Shown here in pieces: positions 27,401 to 35,798 of a DNA stretch of 53,772 nucleotides (position 1 is its first letter; every line of letters begins with the position of its first letter). The notes beneath the pieces were generated by a model. That model saw only the letters and a list, made by a program, of their open reading frames with translations, made no database searches and was not told the origin of the DNA. Made by a program: the position numbers and the translations under genes. The stretch is from positions 1 to 53,772 of the forward strand of contig JAIERC010000220.1 in assembly GCA_019747165.1 (NCBI GenBank), read 5' to 3'. Source of the stretch: Sphingomonas sp. GTDB lineage: Bacteria > Pseudomonadota > Alphaproteobacteria > Sphingomonadales > Sphingomonadaceae.

Positions 27401-28189
27401 ATGGTGATCGTCCCCAACGGCGGTGCAACCGGCCTGGCGGGGTCGATGGCCAGCGCCACTGGCAAAGTCGATGGTCGGGATGAGACGCCATCGACAGCAC
27501 GGCGACAGCTTCCTCGATCAGCGGATTTGCGTGGCGGCAAGCGCGTCAATCGCAATTGGGGCCATATCGGGCCAGGTGTCTTGAAAGCCATTGTTGCGAC
27601 TATTCAGGATGTGCAACGACAAGCAGCTTCCAAATCGCTGATCGACCCGACACCGCTGGTCATTCAATATGGTGACCTGATCATTGCTGGGTTCGCGCCG
27701 CAACGCGCCAAGGCACGCTGGCCTTGCGGTGCGAACGCAGAAAGAGGACCCGCAGCCGGTTTAGGCAAGGGCGGCCCGGCACAGGCTAAGGCCGCAAGCC
27801 CGATCGCCGCGAATGACGGGCCACCGGCAGGAGCGATCGATCTGGGGCTTCAGGTGGGTCCGGTCACGCTGGATCAGTTAAAGGCGCGCTTGGCTGACGG
27901 GCAGCCTTTTTCTTTCTTGTTCCTGCCGGAGGGCGATGCTGCAACCAAATTACAGCCAATGACCGGCAGCGAAACACTTGCCATTAATGACGAATCTGCC
28001 GAAATATATGCCGCCACGGCGGTTGGTTATGATGATCAACAAGAGGCATTCCTTGTGGTGAAGCAGTCTATCGACGCTTTCCACAAAGATTGTGAGATCA
28101 TGATGCTGTCTTATGCCTATTGGGCCCACCCGGTCCTATCGCAGGACGTCTGGACCATTTGGAGCCCAAAGCCTCCAAGATGCGCCTAA
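27401..28189 (+). CDS. Papain-fold (C1 peptidase-like) protein lacking catalytic residues
   Basis: The protein has 262 residues from the ATG at 27401 with AAAGGG just upstream. Two segments match bacterial C1-type peptidases. LPRSADLRG precedes the region where the family has a Gln-Gly-x-x-Gly-x-Cys loop, here NWGHIGPG. AVGYDDQQEAFLV is followed by a segment ending QDVWTIW, as in the C-terminal lobe. At the places where the family has Cys, His and Asn I read Gly59, Tyr203 and Lys221. If the alignment is right, the protein cannot be a cysteine protease: it is either a binding pseudoenzyme or a decaying gene. No signal peptide is seen. Confidence 0.6.
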   Translation: MVIVPNGGATGLAGSMASATGKVDGRDETPSTARRQLPRSADLRGGKRVNRNWGHIGPGVLKAIVATIQDVQRQAASKSLIDPTPLVIQYGDLIIAGFAPQRAKARWPCGANAERGPAAGLGKGGPAQAKAASPIAANDGPPAGAIDLGLQVGPVTLDQLKARLADGQPFSFLFLPEGDAATKLQPMTGSETLAINDESAEIYAATAVGYDDQQEAFLVVKQSIDAFHKDCEIMMLSYAYWAHPVLSQDVWTIWSPKPPRCA

Positions 28190-28405
28190 CGGGGTAATCC
28201 TGCGCGGATATGGCGTCGGCGACTCTGTCCAACGATTAGAAAAGGGAGGGGAAGAGACTTGAAGTTTCGATGTTCCTTTTTTGTAAAATACGGAATTTAA
28301 ATGTAATTTTCTCGAACTGCCCGGGGAAAGAGCATCGGCCAAAAGCTGCTAAAACCAGAAGAAACTACCAAACTCCCGACTATTTTTTGATGATCGGTCC
28401 GCAAA

Positions 28406-28654
28406 ATGACGTTGCAAGACCAGTACCTTGATGGTCGCTCGGCCCGTGATGCTGGTCAGACCTCGCTTGATCTTGTGCGCCAACGCTACAAGGCGGGTGA
28501 GGATGACCTCCTCGCCCTGCTCCGGGCGCAGTCTGCCTACACCAATGCTGACCGTTCAGCGGCCCAGGCCCGCGAAACGGCGCTCGCCTCCTATGCGACT
28601 CTCGTAAAGATATGGGGCTCCGGTTCGGTCAGCGCCGCCTCTGCTGTAGAATAG
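28406..28654 (+). pseudogene. C-terminal relic of a TolC/NodT-type outer-membrane efflux protein
   Basis: About 70 codons match the final helices of RND-pump outer-membrane factors: SLDLVRQRYKAGEDDLLALLRAQ, with the Tyr-x-Ala-Gly turn, then ALASYATLVKIWGSG. The N-terminal nine tenths, including the lipoprotein signal and beta-barrel strands, are missing. No partner pump genes are nearby. Confidence 0.72.
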
Positions 28655-28811
28655 CAGAAGGTTCTGGCCATAACCGATCGTTTGTTCATAGAAATATGTT
28701 AATCTTGCTTGCGGACGTGGCCCTTGGGACTGAAGTTATTGGATTGAGATTTCACAATCCTTCTTTGTTGAGAAATCTCTTTGTCGCGCAGCGGACATAT
28801 ATATCTTTTAT

Positions 28812-29339
28812 TTATTTCAACGAAACCGATAGACCCGCAGCGACAAAGAAGACCTTATCGGCGGCTGCTGCGACGCGTTGGTGCAAGCGGCCCGCTTCGT
28901 CCCGAAAACGTCTCGCCAGCGCATTATCGGGCACGATGCCGAGCCCGACCTCATTACTGACGATCACCAGCGGACCGCATGCACCGCCGATGGCAGACAG
29001 GAGGCCATCGCTCGCTTGGGTGATGTCGGCATCTGACAAAAGCAGATTGCTGACCCATAAGGTGAGGCAATCAACGAGCACGACATTTCCTACCACCGCT
29101 TCCTTGCCTATCGCTTCAGCCAGATTGAGCGGGCATTCGACCGTGCGCCAGCGCGGACCGCGATCCGCGCAGTGGCGTGCTATCCGCTCCGTCATTTCTG
29201 CGTCGAAGGGCTGGCCTGTCGCCAGATAGACCGGTGCAACTGCTTGGCTGTCGGCCAAGTTTTCCGCCAGCTCTTGCGCCAACCGGCTTTTGCCTGATCG
29301 CGCCCCACCTAGGAAAAACACGACGTTTGGCCCGGTCAC
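28812..29339 (-). CDS. cobU: Adenosylcobinamide kinase / adenosylcobinamide-phosphate guanylyltransferase
   Basis: The protein has 175 residues from the GTG at 29339, the usual length for CobU (CobP); the longer frame runs back through the riboswitch and is rejected. Walker A is GGARSGKSRLA. The RIARHCADRGPRW motif contains the guanylylated histidine of the family, and NEVGLGIVP then RRFRDEAGRL complete it. The enzyme phosphorylates adenosylcobinamide and transfers GMP to it, feeding CobS. It is transcribed away from the btuB-cob operon, 36 bp from the riboswitch start. Confidence 0.93.
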   Translation of the reverse strand: MTGPNVVFFLGGARSGKSRLAQELAENLADSQAVAPVYLATGQPFDAEMTERIARHCADRGPRWRTVECPLNLAEAIGKEAVVGNVVLVDCLTLWVSNLLLSDADITQASDGLLSAIGGACGPLVIVSNEVGLGIVPDNALARRFRDEAGRLHQRVAAAADKVFFVAAGLSVSLK

Positions 29340-29375
29340 TCTTGTCCTTTCGCGTCCCGAAGAATATCGACGCCA

Positions 29376-29559
29376 TGCGACAGGTTTCCAGAAATGGAAA
29401 TAATAGGGAACCCGGAAAGCCGATAATTTATCTGCAAGCCGGGGCTGTGCCCGCAACTGTGACCGGAGAGCGGTCGCTCCATATGCCACTGGCGGCCTTG
29501 GCTGCTGGGAAGGCGGAGCGGACGTGATGACCCGGGAGCCAGGAGACCTGCCTGTCGCA
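29376..29559 (+). promoter_or_regulatory. Cobalamin riboswitch (AdoCbl family)
   Basis: A perfect 9-bp closing stem pairs TGCGACAGG (29376-29384) with CCTGTCGCA (29551-29559). Inside are the conserved GCCGGGGCTGTGCCCGCAACTG core, the GGGAAGGCGGA segment and the B12 box AGCCAGGAGACCTGCC at 29537-29552. The family binds adenosylcobalamin or related corrinoids and lowers expression. A further hairpin, TGCCAA (29572-29577) with TTGGCA (29586-29591), follows the aptamer and may belong to the expression platform. The btuB start lies about 160 bp downstream. Confidence 0.95.
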
Positions 29560-29719
29560 GTCGGTCCTTTGTGCCAACGGGGTGTTTGGCATGATCGGGG
29601 GGAAACCTCGCGTGACGACATCGTTGGAGGTGGCGCGCGTGAGGGTTCGGACCGTTTCGCTCTACAAAAGTCCGTGCCGTTGGCGCGTGCAACCTCGCTT
29701 TGTTCAACAAGGAGGTTCC

Positions 29720-31630
29720 ATGCGTTACCCGTTTATTGTCCTGCTCAGTGCCATCACTCTGTCCTCGCCCGCCTATGCCGATGACCGTCCTGGGGCGGAA
29801 GGGGACGATGCAATCGTCGTCACCGCCAACCGCACCGCACAACCGCTGTCACGCGTCGGCCAGTCGGTCAGCGTCGTCGATGCCGCCGAAATTGCCCGTC
29901 GCCAGACAGCGACTGTTGTCGATATCCTCCGCACGCTGCCCGGCGTTTCGATCGTTCGCAACGGCGGCATTGGCACGGCGACGGGAGTTTTCATTCGCGG
30001 CGCGGAGAGCGACCAGACAGTGACTTTGATCGACGGCGTCAAGCTCAACGATCCGTCGTCCCCGGGCGGGGGCTTTAACTTCGGCAATCTCCTGGTCGGC
30101 AATATCGATCGGATTGAGGTACTGCGCGGATCGCAATCGGTGCTGTGGGGCAGTCAGGCAATTGGGGGGGTCATTAACATGATCACCCGGTCGCCAACCG
30201 ACGCCCTGGCGATCAACGCGCGCGCTGAATATGGCTATCGCAACACCGGGCAGTTGGTTGGCAATATCTCTGGCAAGCTGGGGCCGCTATCGGCGAGCGG
30301 CGGCGGCGGCTATTTTCGAACCGATGGAATCTCTGCCTTTAGCGAAGCGCGAGGTGGCGTCGAGCGCGACGGCTATGAAAATTACGGGGCCAACGCCAAT
30401 CTGAAGCTGGCGCTGAGCGACCAATTTTCGCTCGATGCGCGCGGCTGGTATTCGAATGGCAGCGTTGGAATTGACGGCTTTCCGGCACCGAGCTTTGCTT
30501 TTGCCGATACGCGGGAGATCGCGAAAACGCGGGAGATCGTGGGTTATGCCGGTGGCAATGCCGCTTTTTTTGGCGGTCGGTTCCGCAATCGGCTCGGCTT
30601 TGCCTATACCGACACACGCCGCCGCAACGATGATCAGGGCACCGAGACATTTGCTGCAAATGGCCGCAACGAACGGCTGGAATATCAGGGAGTTTTCGAC
30701 ATTGCCGAAGGTTGGCAGGCGACCGCTGGGTTGGAGCGCGAGACATCGCGCTTTACCTCGTCGAGCTTTGGCGGCGCGCCGACCATAGGCCGGGCCCGCC
30801 TGGACAGTGTCTATGGCCAGCTGGTGGCAACACCGATCGGTGGCCTCACCCTTACCGGCGGGGTCCGGCAGGACGATCATGACCGATTTGGCGGGGCAAC
30901 CACTTTTGGCGCTAGCGGCGTCTTTCTCATCGCCAGAACGGGTCTGACGGTTCGTGCCAGCTATGCGGAGGGGTTCAAGGCACCCTCCTTGTTCCAGTTG
31001 CAAAGCAATTTCGGTAACCAGACGCTACGCCCTGAACGCGCCAGGGGGTGGGATGTGGGCATTACCGAACGCGCGTTGGGCGGCAGACTTGAAGCCGGTA
31101 TCACCTATTTCAGGCGCAACAGCATCGACCTGATCAATTTCATCTCATGCGTGCCGCCATTAACAGGCATTTGCGCTAATCGGCCGTTTGGAACGTACGA
31201 CAATGTCGCGCGCGCTCTGGCCGATGGTATTGAGGTAAGCTTGGCGCTGCACCCGGTCGATGCGCTTCGCGTTCAGGCCAATTACACGTATACTAACGCC
31301 GTCAACCGCTCACCGGGTGACGCGAATTTCGACAAGATTCTGGTCCGTCGGCCGCAGCATAGCGCGACGATGCTCGTCGATTATCGCTGGGGTTTTGGCC
31401 TCACCACTGGGGCTACGCTGACCCATGTTGGATCAAGCTTCGACAATGCCAGCAACAGCCGCAAGCTCGAAGGTTATGTCTTGGCAGATGTACGCCTGTC
31501 CTATCCGGTCACTCCGCGCATTGCGCTCTATGGTCGCATCGAAAACCTGTTCGACGAACGCTATGAGACCGCTTTCCGCTTTGGGCAGCCGGGGCGCGCT
31601 GCCTATATCGGCGCACGGCTGGCCTATTGA
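29720..31630 (+). CDS. btuB: TonB-dependent vitamin B12 receptor BtuB
   Basis: The protein has 636 residues. The ATG at 29720 is chosen because a perfect AAGGAGG stands just upstream and a signal peptide follows (FIVLLSAITLSSPAYA). The TonB box region is DAIVVTANRT. The plug contains SIVRNGGIGTATGVFIRG and VEVLRGSQSVLWGSQAIGG-type motifs seen in BtuB. The barrel ends NLFDERYETAF...YIGARLAY. The riboswitch upstream makes corrinoid import across the outer membrane the clear role. It is the first gene of an eleven-gene operon; its TGA overlaps the next ATG. Confidence 0.93.
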   Translation: MRYPFIVLLSAITLSSPAYADDRPGAEGDDAIVVTANRTAQPLSRVGQSVSVVDAAEIARRQTATVVDILRTLPGVSIVRNGGIGTATGVFIRGAESDQTVTLIDGVKLNDPSSPGGGFNFGNLLVGNIDRIEVLRGSQSVLWGSQAIGGVINMITRSPTDALAINARAEYGYRNTGQLVGNISGKLGPLSASGGGGYFRTDGISAFSEARGGVERDGYENYGANANLKLALSDQFSLDARGWYSNGSVGIDGFPAPSFAFADTREIAKTREIVGYAGGNAAFFGGRFRNRLGFAYTDTRRRNDDQGTETFAANGRNERLEYQGVFDIAEGWQATAGLERETSRFTSSSFGGAPTIGRARLDSVYGQLVATPIGGLTLTGGVRQDDHDRFGGATTFGASGVFLIARTGLTVRASYAEGFKAPSLFQLQSNFGNQTLRPERARGWDVGITERALGGRLEAGITYFRRNSIDLINFISCVPPLTGICANRPFGTYDNVARALADGIEVSLALHPVDALRVQANYTYTNAVNRSPGDANFDKILVRRPQHSATMLVDYRWGFGLTTGATLTHVGSSFDNASNSRKLEGYVLADVRLSYPVTPRIALYGRIENLFDERYETAFRFGQPGRAAYIGARLAY

Positions 31631-32625
31631 TGGGAATGCCGATCACAACCGCATCTTTTGCCGTTCATGGCGGGCGGCTGGCGCTGGCACGGGCGCAATA
31701 CCCGACACAGCTTGTATGGATCGATTTGTCGACCGGGATCAGTCCATGGGCTTACCCGGCAGCGATCGATGCCGAAAACCTGCGCCGGCTGCCTGAGCCG
31801 GGTGCGCTAGCCATGCTGGAGGCCGCTGCAGCAGCAGTCTTTGGCAGCGATCCGGCTGCAACGGTCGCGGTACCGGGCAGCGACATTGCGCTGCGCTTGA
31901 TCGCCCGACTCATCCCGGCTCGCTCACCCGCGATTCTGGGTCCGGGGTATTCCGGGCATCGCGCGATGTGGCCGGACGCAGCTGTGTTGACCGATCTTGC
32001 CGCTGAGCATAATGATGCGCTTGTCCTTGCCCGCCCTGATAATCCTGACGGCGCGAAGGTTGACCGCGATCTTCTAGCAGACGCGGCGCGGCGTCTGGCC
32101 GCGAAGGGAGGGTGGCTGATCGTCGACGAGGCGTTCGCCGATACCGAAATCGAGCCGGGCATCGCTGCCGCGAAGTGGCCGGGCACGATCGTCCTGCGAT
32201 CGTTTGGCAAGTTTTTCGGGCTGGCAGGCTTGCGGCTTGGCTTCGTCATCGCGCCGCCGGGATTTGCGGCGTCGTTGCGGCAGCTTCTTGGTGACTGGCC
32301 GATCTCCGGTCCGGCGATCGTCATCGGCACCGCCGCCTATCACGACCTTGCCTGGCAAAGCGCCCAACAACGCCGGCTTGGTGACGCAGCGGCGCGACTC
32401 GACAGCGTGCTGAGCGAGGCCGGTTTTGCAATTGCAGGCGGTACACCATGCTTCCGGCTGGTCGATACGCCAGACGCAGCTTTGCTGTTTGAGCATCTGG
32501 CGCATAGGGCGATCTTGACCCGGCCCTTTGCCGACAACCCGCGCCGCCTGCGCGTTGGCCTGCCAGCGTCCGAAACCGAAACCGCTCGGCTCCAGCACGC
32601 CCTTCAGACCGCGAGGATGACATGA
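31630..32625 (+). CDS. cobD: L-threonine-O-3-phosphate decarboxylase (CobD; CobC in alphaproteobacterial naming)
   Basis: The protein has 331 residues from the ATG at 31630, overlapping the btuB stop as TGATG. It is a fold-type I PLP enzyme: the cofactor lysine lies in SFGKFFGLAGLRLGF, and LIVDEAFADTE holds the PLP-contacting Asp. It makes (R)-1-amino-2-propanol phosphate, the linker that CbiB attaches to cobyric acid. The threonine kinase that feeds it is not in the window. Confidence 0.9.
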   Translation: MGMPITTASFAVHGGRLALARAQYPTQLVWIDLSTGISPWAYPAAIDAENLRRLPEPGALAMLEAAAAAVFGSDPAATVAVPGSDIALRLIARLIPARSPAILGPGYSGHRAMWPDAAVLTDLAAEHNDALVLARPDNPDGAKVDRDLLADAARRLAAKGGWLIVDEAFADTEIEPGIAAAKWPGTIVLRSFGKFFGLAGLRLGFVIAPPGFAASLRQLLGDWPISGPAIVIGTAAYHDLAWQSAQQRRLGDAAARLDSVLSEAGFAIAGGTPCFRLVDTPDAALLFEHLAHRAILTRPFADNPRRLRVGLPASETETARLQHALQTARMT

Positions 32626-33239
32626 CCAACCCCCATGCACCCGCCGATTTCACCGCCCATAATGCCCGAATGAAGCGCGTGCAGGCGGCCCGCGCCCGTA
32701 TTCAGGCGCGCCACACGCTCGAACGCGGCCTGCTGATTGTCCATACCGGCAATGGCAAAGGCAAATCCTCCTCCGCTTTTGGCATGGCGATCCGCAGTCT
32801 TGGCTGGGGCATGAAGGTTGGCATCGTCCAATATGTGAAGGGCAGTTGGGAAACGGGCGAGAAGACCTTCTTTCAGGCCAATCCTGATCTATTGACCTTC
32901 GAGGTGATGGGCGAAGGCTTTACCTGGGACACCCAGGACCGCGCCCGCGACATCGAAGCTGCACAAGCGGCATGGACGCGGTCAAAAGAACTGATCCTCG
33001 ACCCCAATTATGATTTTGTCATCCTCGATGAACTCAACATTGTGCTGCGCGACGACACGCTGGCGATCGCCGAGATCGTGGATTTTATGAAGGATCGCCC
33101 GCTGACAAAACATATCTGCATCACCGGGCGCAACGCCAAGCCGGAACTGCTTGAGATCGCCGATCTCGTTACCGAGTTTCAGGAGGTAAAGCACCCGTTC
33201 AAGGCTGGGTTCAAGGCGCAGAAGGGGGTCGAATATTGA
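32622..33239 (+). CDS. cobO: Corrinoid adenosyltransferase
   Basis: The protein has 205 residues and starts in an ATGA overlap. The CobA/BtuR-type P-loop is HTGNGKGKSSSAFG, followed by GIVQYVKGSWETGE and YDFVILDELN, all diagnostic of the family. It transfers the 5'-deoxyadenosyl group of ATP to Co(I) corrinoids in the cytoplasm, so imported corrinoids become the adenosylated forms needed by CobQ and later steps. Confidence 0.94.
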   Translation: MTNPHAPADFTAHNARMKRVQAARARIQARHTLERGLLIVHTGNGKGKSSSAFGMAIRSLGWGMKVGIVQYVKGSWETGEKTFFQANPDLLTFEVMGEGFTWDTQDRARDIEAAQAAWTRSKELILDPNYDFVILDELNIVLRDDTLAIAEIVDFMKDRPLTKHICITGRNAKPELLEIADLVTEFQEVKHPFKAGFKAQKGVEY

Positions 33240-34069
33240 TCCGTATCTTCGCTTGCTTGTTGTCGTTGGCGGCAACGTCTTGCTCGGCCGCGCTTGGTTC
33301 ACCCGAGCACAAGAGCGGTGCCAACGGCCTGCGTATCGTATCGATCAATCCCTGCGTGGATTCGATATTGATGCACGTTGCCGACCATAGCCAGATTGCG
33401 GGCATCAGCCATTATTCTCAGGATCCGCGCGCTACCTCGATCCCGATCGCCCAGGCGATGCAGTTCAAGGCCACATCGGGCACGGCAGAGGAAGTGGTCG
33501 CGCTCGCACCCGATCTGGTCATCGCCGGGGCTCATGTCGCACCGTCGACAATCGCGGCTCTCAAGCGGATGCACATTGCCCTGCTTCAGCTCAGCGTCCC
33601 GGAAACTATCGCTGAGAATCGCGACCAGATTACTCAGATTGCGAAAGCGATTGGCCATGCCGATCGCGGCAAGCAGCTAAACGCGCGGATCGATGCCGCG
33701 ATTGCGGCAGCGCACACCACGCAGCCGACCATCCCGGCGTTGATCTGGCAGGGTGGCGGTCTGGTACCGGGAGACGGCACACTGGCCAGCGTCTTGCTGC
33801 AGCGCGCGGGTTTTCACAATCTGAGCGGTGATTATGGCCTGAAGAAATGGGATGTTCTGCCGCTGGAATATCTCGTCGCCAGGTCACCGCGCGTGCTGTT
33901 TACGGTTGGCGATGACACAGGCTTGGATCGCATGGTGAGCCATCCCGTCATCGGGCAACTCTCCGGCAATATCGCGCTTCGCCCCTATCCGGAACGGTTG
34001 CTGCACTGTGGCGGGCCAACAATTATCGACGCGGTGGCCGAACTTGCCAGGGCAAGGCGCAGCTTGTGA
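33236..34069 (+). CDS. btuF: Corrinoid ABC transporter substrate-binding protein (BtuF-like)
   Basis: The protein has 277 residues from a TTG at 33236 that overlaps the cobO stop. A signal peptide with a possible lipobox (LAATSC) is followed by the helical-backbone binding-protein fold: LRIVSINPCVDSILM, EEVVALAPDLVIAG and LEYLVARSPRVLFT. It is the periplasmic partner of the btuC/btuD genes that follow and should deliver corrinoid from BtuB to the inner membrane. Confidence 0.88.
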   Translation: MIRIFACLLSLAATSCSAALGSPEHKSGANGLRIVSINPCVDSILMHVADHSQIAGISHYSQDPRATSIPIAQAMQFKATSGTAEEVVALAPDLVIAGAHVAPSTIAALKRMHIALLQLSVPETIAENRDQITQIAKAIGHADRGKQLNARIDAAIAAAHTTQPTIPALIWQGGGLVPGDGTLASVLLQRAGFHNLSGDYGLKKWDVLPLEYLVARSPRVLFTVGDDTGLDRMVSHPVIGQLSGNIALRPYPERLLHCGGPTIIDAVAELARARRSL

Positions 34070-35031
34070 CGGCGCGGGCGACCTGGGCACTAACCCTCGC
34101 GCTGATCGTGGCGATGGGGCTGTCGTTGATCGCGGGCAAAGTCTGGGTCCCGCCCGCGATCCTTGGCAGTCATGACCCCCGCGCGTTGATCATCATGGAA
34201 TTGCGCCTGCCGCGGACGTTGCTGGCGGCGCTGGTCGGTGCGGCGCTGGGCATGTCTGGCGCGGCAATGCAGGGCTATTTGCGCAATCCGCTGGCAGATC
34301 CCGGCCTGTTCGGCGTCTCCGCGGGCGCAGCGCTTGGAGCGGTGATTTCATTGTTCTTTGGCTATGCCGCGCAAGCGTGGCTATTGCCAATCTTCGCGCT
34401 GACGGGCGCGCTGGCGGCGATGGCGTTGCTCGCGCTGCTGGTTGGCCGGTCAGGGAGCTTGATCGTCTTCACGCTCGGCGGCGTGATCCTCTCGAGTATC
34501 GCGGGGTCGATGACCGCGCTCGCGATCAGTCTGGCGCCGACACCTTTTGCAACATCGCAGATCGTTACCTGGCTGATGGGGGCATTGACCGATCGGAGCT
34601 GGGACGATGTGCGGATCGCCCTGCCGCTGATTGTGATCGGCGTCGCGCTGCTCGCGGCGACCGCGCGTTCGCTCGACGTGCTCACGCTGGGAGAGCCCGC
34701 CGCGCGATCGATGGGGGTTGATCCGTTGCGCCTGCAGTTGTTGATCATCGGGGGCGTGGGGTTGTGCGTGGGTGCGTCGGTGGCGGCGGCCGGGATCATC
34801 GGCTTTGTCGGCCTGATCGTGCCGCATCTTGTTCGCCCCTTTGTCGGTCATCGGCCATCGGCCGTGCTGCTCCCTTCGGCAATCGCCGGTGCTCTGCTGC
34901 TGGTGGTGGCCGACAGCATCGTGCGCGCCGCACCCACCGTCAGCGAGTTGCGCCTCGGCATTGCGATGTCGATGCTCGGCGGGCCGTTTTTTCTAATACT
35001 GCTGCTCCGGATGCGGCGGCAATTGCCATGA
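34066..35031 (+). CDS. btuC: Corrinoid ABC transporter permease (BtuC, FecCD family)
   Basis: The protein has 321 residues from a GTG overlapping the btuF stop. It shows the FecCD family landmarks: LRLPRTLLAALVGAALGMSG, QGYLRNPLADPGLFGVSAGAALG, and the cytoplasmic FVGLIVPHLVRPFVG that contacts the ATPase. About ten hydrophobic helices can be traced. The ATPase gene overlaps its 3' end. Confidence 0.93.
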   Translation: MTARATWALTLALIVAMGLSLIAGKVWVPPAILGSHDPRALIIMELRLPRTLLAALVGAALGMSGAAMQGYLRNPLADPGLFGVSAGAALGAVISLFFGYAAQAWLLPIFALTGALAAMALLALLVGRSGSLIVFTLGGVILSSIAGSMTALAISLAPTPFATSQIVTWLMGALTDRSWDDVRIALPLIVIGVALLAATARSLDVLTLGEPAARSMGVDPLRLQLLIIGGVGLCVGASVAAAGIIGFVGLIVPHLVRPFVGHRPSAVLLPSAIAGALLLVVADSIVRAAPTVSELRLGIAMSMLGGPFFLILLLRMRRQLP

Positions 35032-35798
35032 GCCTGATCACGCGTAACCTGTCGCTGATGCTCGGCGGCGCACAAGTGCTCGATCGCGTCGACACGTGCT
35101 TTGAGCGCGGCCGCGTTACCGCCATTCTCGGCCCCAATGGTGCGGGCAAATCGAGCCTGCTCAGCTGCCTGGTCGGACTACGCCTGCCGGATAGCGGCGC
35201 CGTGGCGCTTGACGGCACGCCGCGTACACAGATCGATCGCCGCGACCTTGCCCGCCGGATCGGCTATCTGCCGCAGACTGCCGACGTGCATTGGGATGTC
35301 GATGTCGAGACGCTGGTCGCGCTTGGCCGCTTTCCCCATCGCGGACGCTGGGGCGCCAATGATGCGGATCGCAGCGCGATCGCCGCCGCAATGGCAGCGA
35401 CCGATGTAACGGGCCTGGCGGGACGCATTGTCAACACGCTGTCAGGTGGCGAGCGGGGCCGCGCCTTGCTCGCACGCGTCCTTGCGGGCACGCCGGAATG
35501 GCTGCTCGCCGACGAACCGCTGGCGAGCCTTGACCCGGCGCATCAGCTCGATGTTCTCGATTGCCTACGGGCCACCGCAGGGCAAGGTGCCGGGGTCATT
35601 GTCGTCCTCCACGATCTCAATCAGGCAGCACGCGTGGCCGATGACGTTGTGCTGATGCGGCGCGGCCGCGTGATTGCCCATGGCCCGCCCGATGCCGTGC
35701 TGACACCCGATCGTATCGCTGAAACATATGGCGTCTCTTCCTTTGTCGGGCACACGCCCGACGGCCAACGGTTCCTGATCGCGACGGCGCGCGCGTGA
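35028..35798 (+). CDS. btuD: Corrinoid ABC transporter ATP-binding protein (BtuD-like)
   Basis: The protein has 256 residues from the ATG at 35028, in an ATGA overlap; longer frames upstream only read through btuC. Walker A is GPNGAGKSSLL, the signature LSGGERGRALLARVLAG, Walker B WLLADEPLASLDP, and the switch histidine is in VLHDLNQAA. It energises corrinoid import with BtuC and BtuF. Confidence 0.93.
   Translation: MSLITRNLSLMLGGAQVLDRVDTCFERGRVTAILGPNGAGKSSLLSCLVGLRLPDSGAVALDGTPRTQIDRRDLARRIGYLPQTADVHWDVDVETLVALGRFPHRGRWGANDADRSAIAAAMAATDVTGLAGRIVNTLSGGERGRALLARVLAGTPEWLLADEPLASLDPAHQLDVLDCLRATAGQGAGVIVVLHDLNQAARVADDVVLMRRGRVIAHGPPDAVLTPDRIAETYGVSSFVGHTPDGQRFLIATARA

Noticed and set aside
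28746..28779. Inverted repeat GAGATTTC...GAAATCTC between the TolC relic and cobU
   Set aside because: The stem is only 8 bp with an 18-nt loop and no T-run. It could be a weak terminator of cobU, but the evidence is too thin to list.
29582..29719. Upstream extension of the btuB frame
   Set aside because: It would start next to the riboswitch hairpin, adds a non-signal Arg-rich stretch, and ignores the perfect AAGGAGG before 29720.
30287..31003. A 238-codon minus-strand frame inside btuB
   Set aside because: It is a shadow of the receptor gene with no start context or recognisable motif.
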